This document shows, in pieces, positions 61,090 to 64,000 of a DNA stretch of 64,000 bases (position 1 is its first letter; the number at the start of each line of letters is the position of its first letter). The stretch covers positions 37,109,393 through 37,173,392 of the forward strand of contig OX388350.1 of the NCBI GenBank assembly GCA_947579665.1, read 5' to 3'. Position numbers and translations under genes: made by a program. A model generated the notes under the pieces. That model saw nothing but the letters and a program-made list of their open reading frames with translations. It was not told the origin of the DNA and ran no database searches. This DNA comes from Sympetrum striolatum. Taxonomy: Eukaryota > Arthropoda > Insecta > Odonata > Libellulidae.

Positions 61090-64000
61090 GCTACACGTAA
61101 ACGCCGGACAATTTATTGAGCACACCAAATCTTTGACACTAGCACGATCTACTTTTGGAGAGTAACTTAATTCGATGAGTACATTACCTTCATGGTCTAC
61201 TTCCACTCTAAGACTTCTGAATCAACTCCGCCGAAACAACAATCCATTTAGAGGGAGTTTACCTCATTTTAATGGGTCAAATACGACACGTTCACCGGCA
61301 AAAGGACGTAAAAAACACACTGGTAAGGGTTAAATGCGAGGGTTACACTCGCGAGGGAATTAGAGATACTGAGCTATACGGCCGAAGCTTCAGATATATG
61401 TGCAAGAGATAAAAATGAGAGATAACCTTATCTTGGGAGGAAAAATAAAAATTTCGTTGACATAAGATGATTTTTTTTCACCCGCTAAAAGTTTTGTATC
61501 TTATCATAGATAAGTAGGTTTTGATACATTGACCAAGCTGTACTGATAAAAGGAAAGATTAAGATTCTAACGATGCAAATGGGGAAATTTATCATCTGTA
61601 CTTTATGTTATTACATGAAAAACTCTTATTGCTAAATGCGTGACCCTTTAATGAGAAATTAGATTATGACTCGATAAAATATTGTTAAATAAAAAACTTA
61701 ATTTGGGGCAGTCAAAGTCTGTTGTGGCGATTTAACGCAAATGAAACAATGTGAAGCTATACATTAGCCGAGAAGCTCATATAAATAAGAAAATCAATCC
61801 AATTTAGAAATTGAAAATAGAAATTTAAATAAAAAGAAACCAATTGCCCAAAAATTTTTTAATAGGAAAATATCACATAAAATTCACATAATTCGCTTGA
61901 GAATAAAACTGGGTTGTATCCACTTAAATATAAAAAACGTTTTCATAAACATTATTTGACTTAAATAGCCGTAGATGTTTTATATAAACTTAAACACTCA
62001 TTACATTTATTATTATTTATACATTTGAGACTAACTAGAAAAGTATTCTGGCAAATCACGCATACACATTTCATACCGATTACTGCGGTAACATTAAAAA
62101 TATTTACCTTTGGTTGAGTTAAAAAATATTACCTACTCAGATGAAGTGTAGGAAATGTATGTTTAAATGTCTTTGAGATGAGTAAAACTTTCAATTCAAT
62201 GAAAGAGGTCAATGAAAACCATAAAACAATACTGAACTAAAATAAAAGCCGACCTATATTCTTTAGCCTAAATCAAAACAAGAAAAATTATGACACGAAT
62301 TTCGTTAATTGTAAGATCAGAAACCACTTTTAAAACGAATATTTCCTAATACCCAAAGTGGACAGTTTAGAGACAAGAATCTAGCATATGTGACACTCAG
62401 AAAATATTTATATCCCAACCCGAAAGCTAATTTCAGAAACAGGATGTTGGCAGAGATAAATTATATGATAAATGGTAACGACGAAAGATTTATATCTTCG
62501 AGTTTAGAAGGGTCAACTTTTCTCGTATGCTATGTTTTCTCGTATTAGAAATTTTCTCCCTCATAAGATTTAAAAGTATAACCTAGTTAGTAATTATCAT
62601 CTAAGCATTTAAACGACAAAAAAACGATCGAAAGAAATTTGAAAATTAAACAATTAAGCCCTGTACAGTTTCTTGGTGGTAGATTGAAATACGAGCACTG
62701 ATTAAAAACCTCAGATAGTTTGCTAAAATTCATTTCGCAAGTTAAAAGAATCGAACTGTATCAATCTACTATGCTGTAATCCCCAACGAAAAGAAAGGTT
62801 TTGGAAACTTCACAGCGGGGATGAGTATCTGAAGCGCGGCCAAGATTTACTTTCGTGAACTGCTACCCTGGATGAATCAATACGCTTGGAGATTCGCCAA
62901 CAAACAGACAAATCAATCTGACTTCCACGCAAAAACATAACAGGGGCTTTTTAAGCCTGGTTACCTTATTCATTGAGTTAATTGATCTTATATTTAACGA
63001 ATCATTTCCACAAAACGTTCTTCACGAGTGGCGTCTGCTATTCCTGAAATTCCGCTTCAAAAACCATTGAAATGCAATTGAAACTGATTTGACGAATTTT
63101 AATTGGCATCCGTGAATTTTTAATGTTTTTGTTTTCATTTAAGTTAAATAATTATAGCTTTAATTCATAGCTGAATACACGGACGAAATTACGAGAACAG
63201 GAAGATGAAAGTTAAAACGTTAATGAAAATTTCCATTATTCATTACGGATAGACTGTTTTCCATTACCCCTTGGAGTGACAGATTGGTTTTCAATAGGAG
63301 ACAAGATCTTTCACTAATTAACTAGTATTGTGATGAATTTTGCGACCTATATTCTTCAACAGAAATCAAATCTGGTTATGAACAGCAATCGATTGGGGGC
63401 AATGGGACCAATACTCTAATAACGTGTCTCCTACCGATATCCTCTACACGCATCTCTTGCGTCAGGGATTCAATTTAATCAATCAATCTGTGCATGCAAA
63501 TCTCCTATTGCGGATGCTGCAATCAGAGCTAGAGGGCGGAGATTCTGTACATAACATCCATACTGAAGATCTCATTACTCCGAACACAGCGGAATGAACA
63601 CAAACATGAAAGCTCTTTCAAAATACATAACTGACAAAACCAGATGATGCTATTCAACAACGAAATCTAGCATAGTAAATAATAAAGCGATTTTAGGTGG
63701 AAATTGAGCTGTTAATGCTAATGCTGAAATTAAACCTGAGAAGGATTGTATTACATGCTTAAGAATATAAAATTATAATGCGTTTACTCCCGAGGAATTT
63801 ACATTCATTAGGAATAATTTAAGAGAGAAGACTGAAAAACGAGAATCACAATAAAGGAAAGGCATGTTTATCATAGTTGATAATTCCATTCCCAAAATGA
63901 GCCTGGGCGAAGAGCTTCTATGTAGTTTCACAAACCAAATAATCACCATGATCCACTAATGAAATTTTTTTCTTCGACACAAAGATTATGGAAGTGAAAA
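61090..64000. other. No gene recognised
   Basis: AT-rich sequence with no open frame of note, no splice-bounded exon and no repeat recognised. May be intron or intergenic. Confidence 0.4.

Overview
The window looks like nuclear DNA of an insect (an arthropod at least). It is AT-rich, almost all coding signal is split into short exons with GT-AG borders, introns run from 77 bp to over 9 kb, and the non-coding space is full of LINE, SINE, hAT, MITE and satellite remnants. Nothing prokaryotic was recognised. The species cannot be named from the sequence alone.

Three protein-coding genes are supported, all on the minus strand. (1) The first coding exon of an asparagine synthetase gene (3899-4018), with a short 5' UTR intron and a CpG-richer 5' exon just upstream; the rest of the gene runs off the left edge. 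(2) A complete SLC5-type sodium:solute symporter gene (12719-21918). I rebuilt 14 coding exons whose lengths and phases close on 632 codons plus a stop. (3) A GRIP-domain coiled-coil protein (31532 to at least 46775), probably the insect quick-to-court protein. Seven exons close in frame over 511 codons; the 5' end is uncertain. A possible orphan terminal exon sits at 22252-22359.

Region by region: 1-5 kb holds a small hAT-type MITE, an old SINE, the asparagine synthetase exon and a MITE with long inverted repeats. 5.33-12.14 kb is a nest of transposons: an outer pair of diverged inverted arms about 6.8 kb apart, inside it a smaller MITE, a 131-bp tandem pair, and inside the second tandem copy a 4.8-kb terminal-inverted-repeat element with AACGTT-rich subterminal arrays and retroelement debris. 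12.7-21.9 kb is the transporter gene with a truncated LINE in one intron. 22-29.5 kb is intergenic, with perfect palindromes, a local duplication, a long hairpin and a 1.25-kb internally deleted hAT element with its target-site duplication. 29.5-47.2 kb is the GRIP gene; its introns hold a foldback element with a hammerhead-like core and a dimeric satellite whose units each carry a pol III B-box-like motif. 47.2-64 kb is mostly non-coding, with a SINE bounded by a 13-bp target duplication, a 150-bp satellite, GC-richer promoter-like blocks, a third SINE copy and a minus-strand LINE 3' end.

The three genes share no evident pathway. The most unusual signals are the nested transposon with its own natural empty site next door, the B-box-bearing satellite, the three-copy tRNA-derived SINE family, the hammerhead-like foldback element, and the repeated occurrence of perfect short-spacer palindromes.
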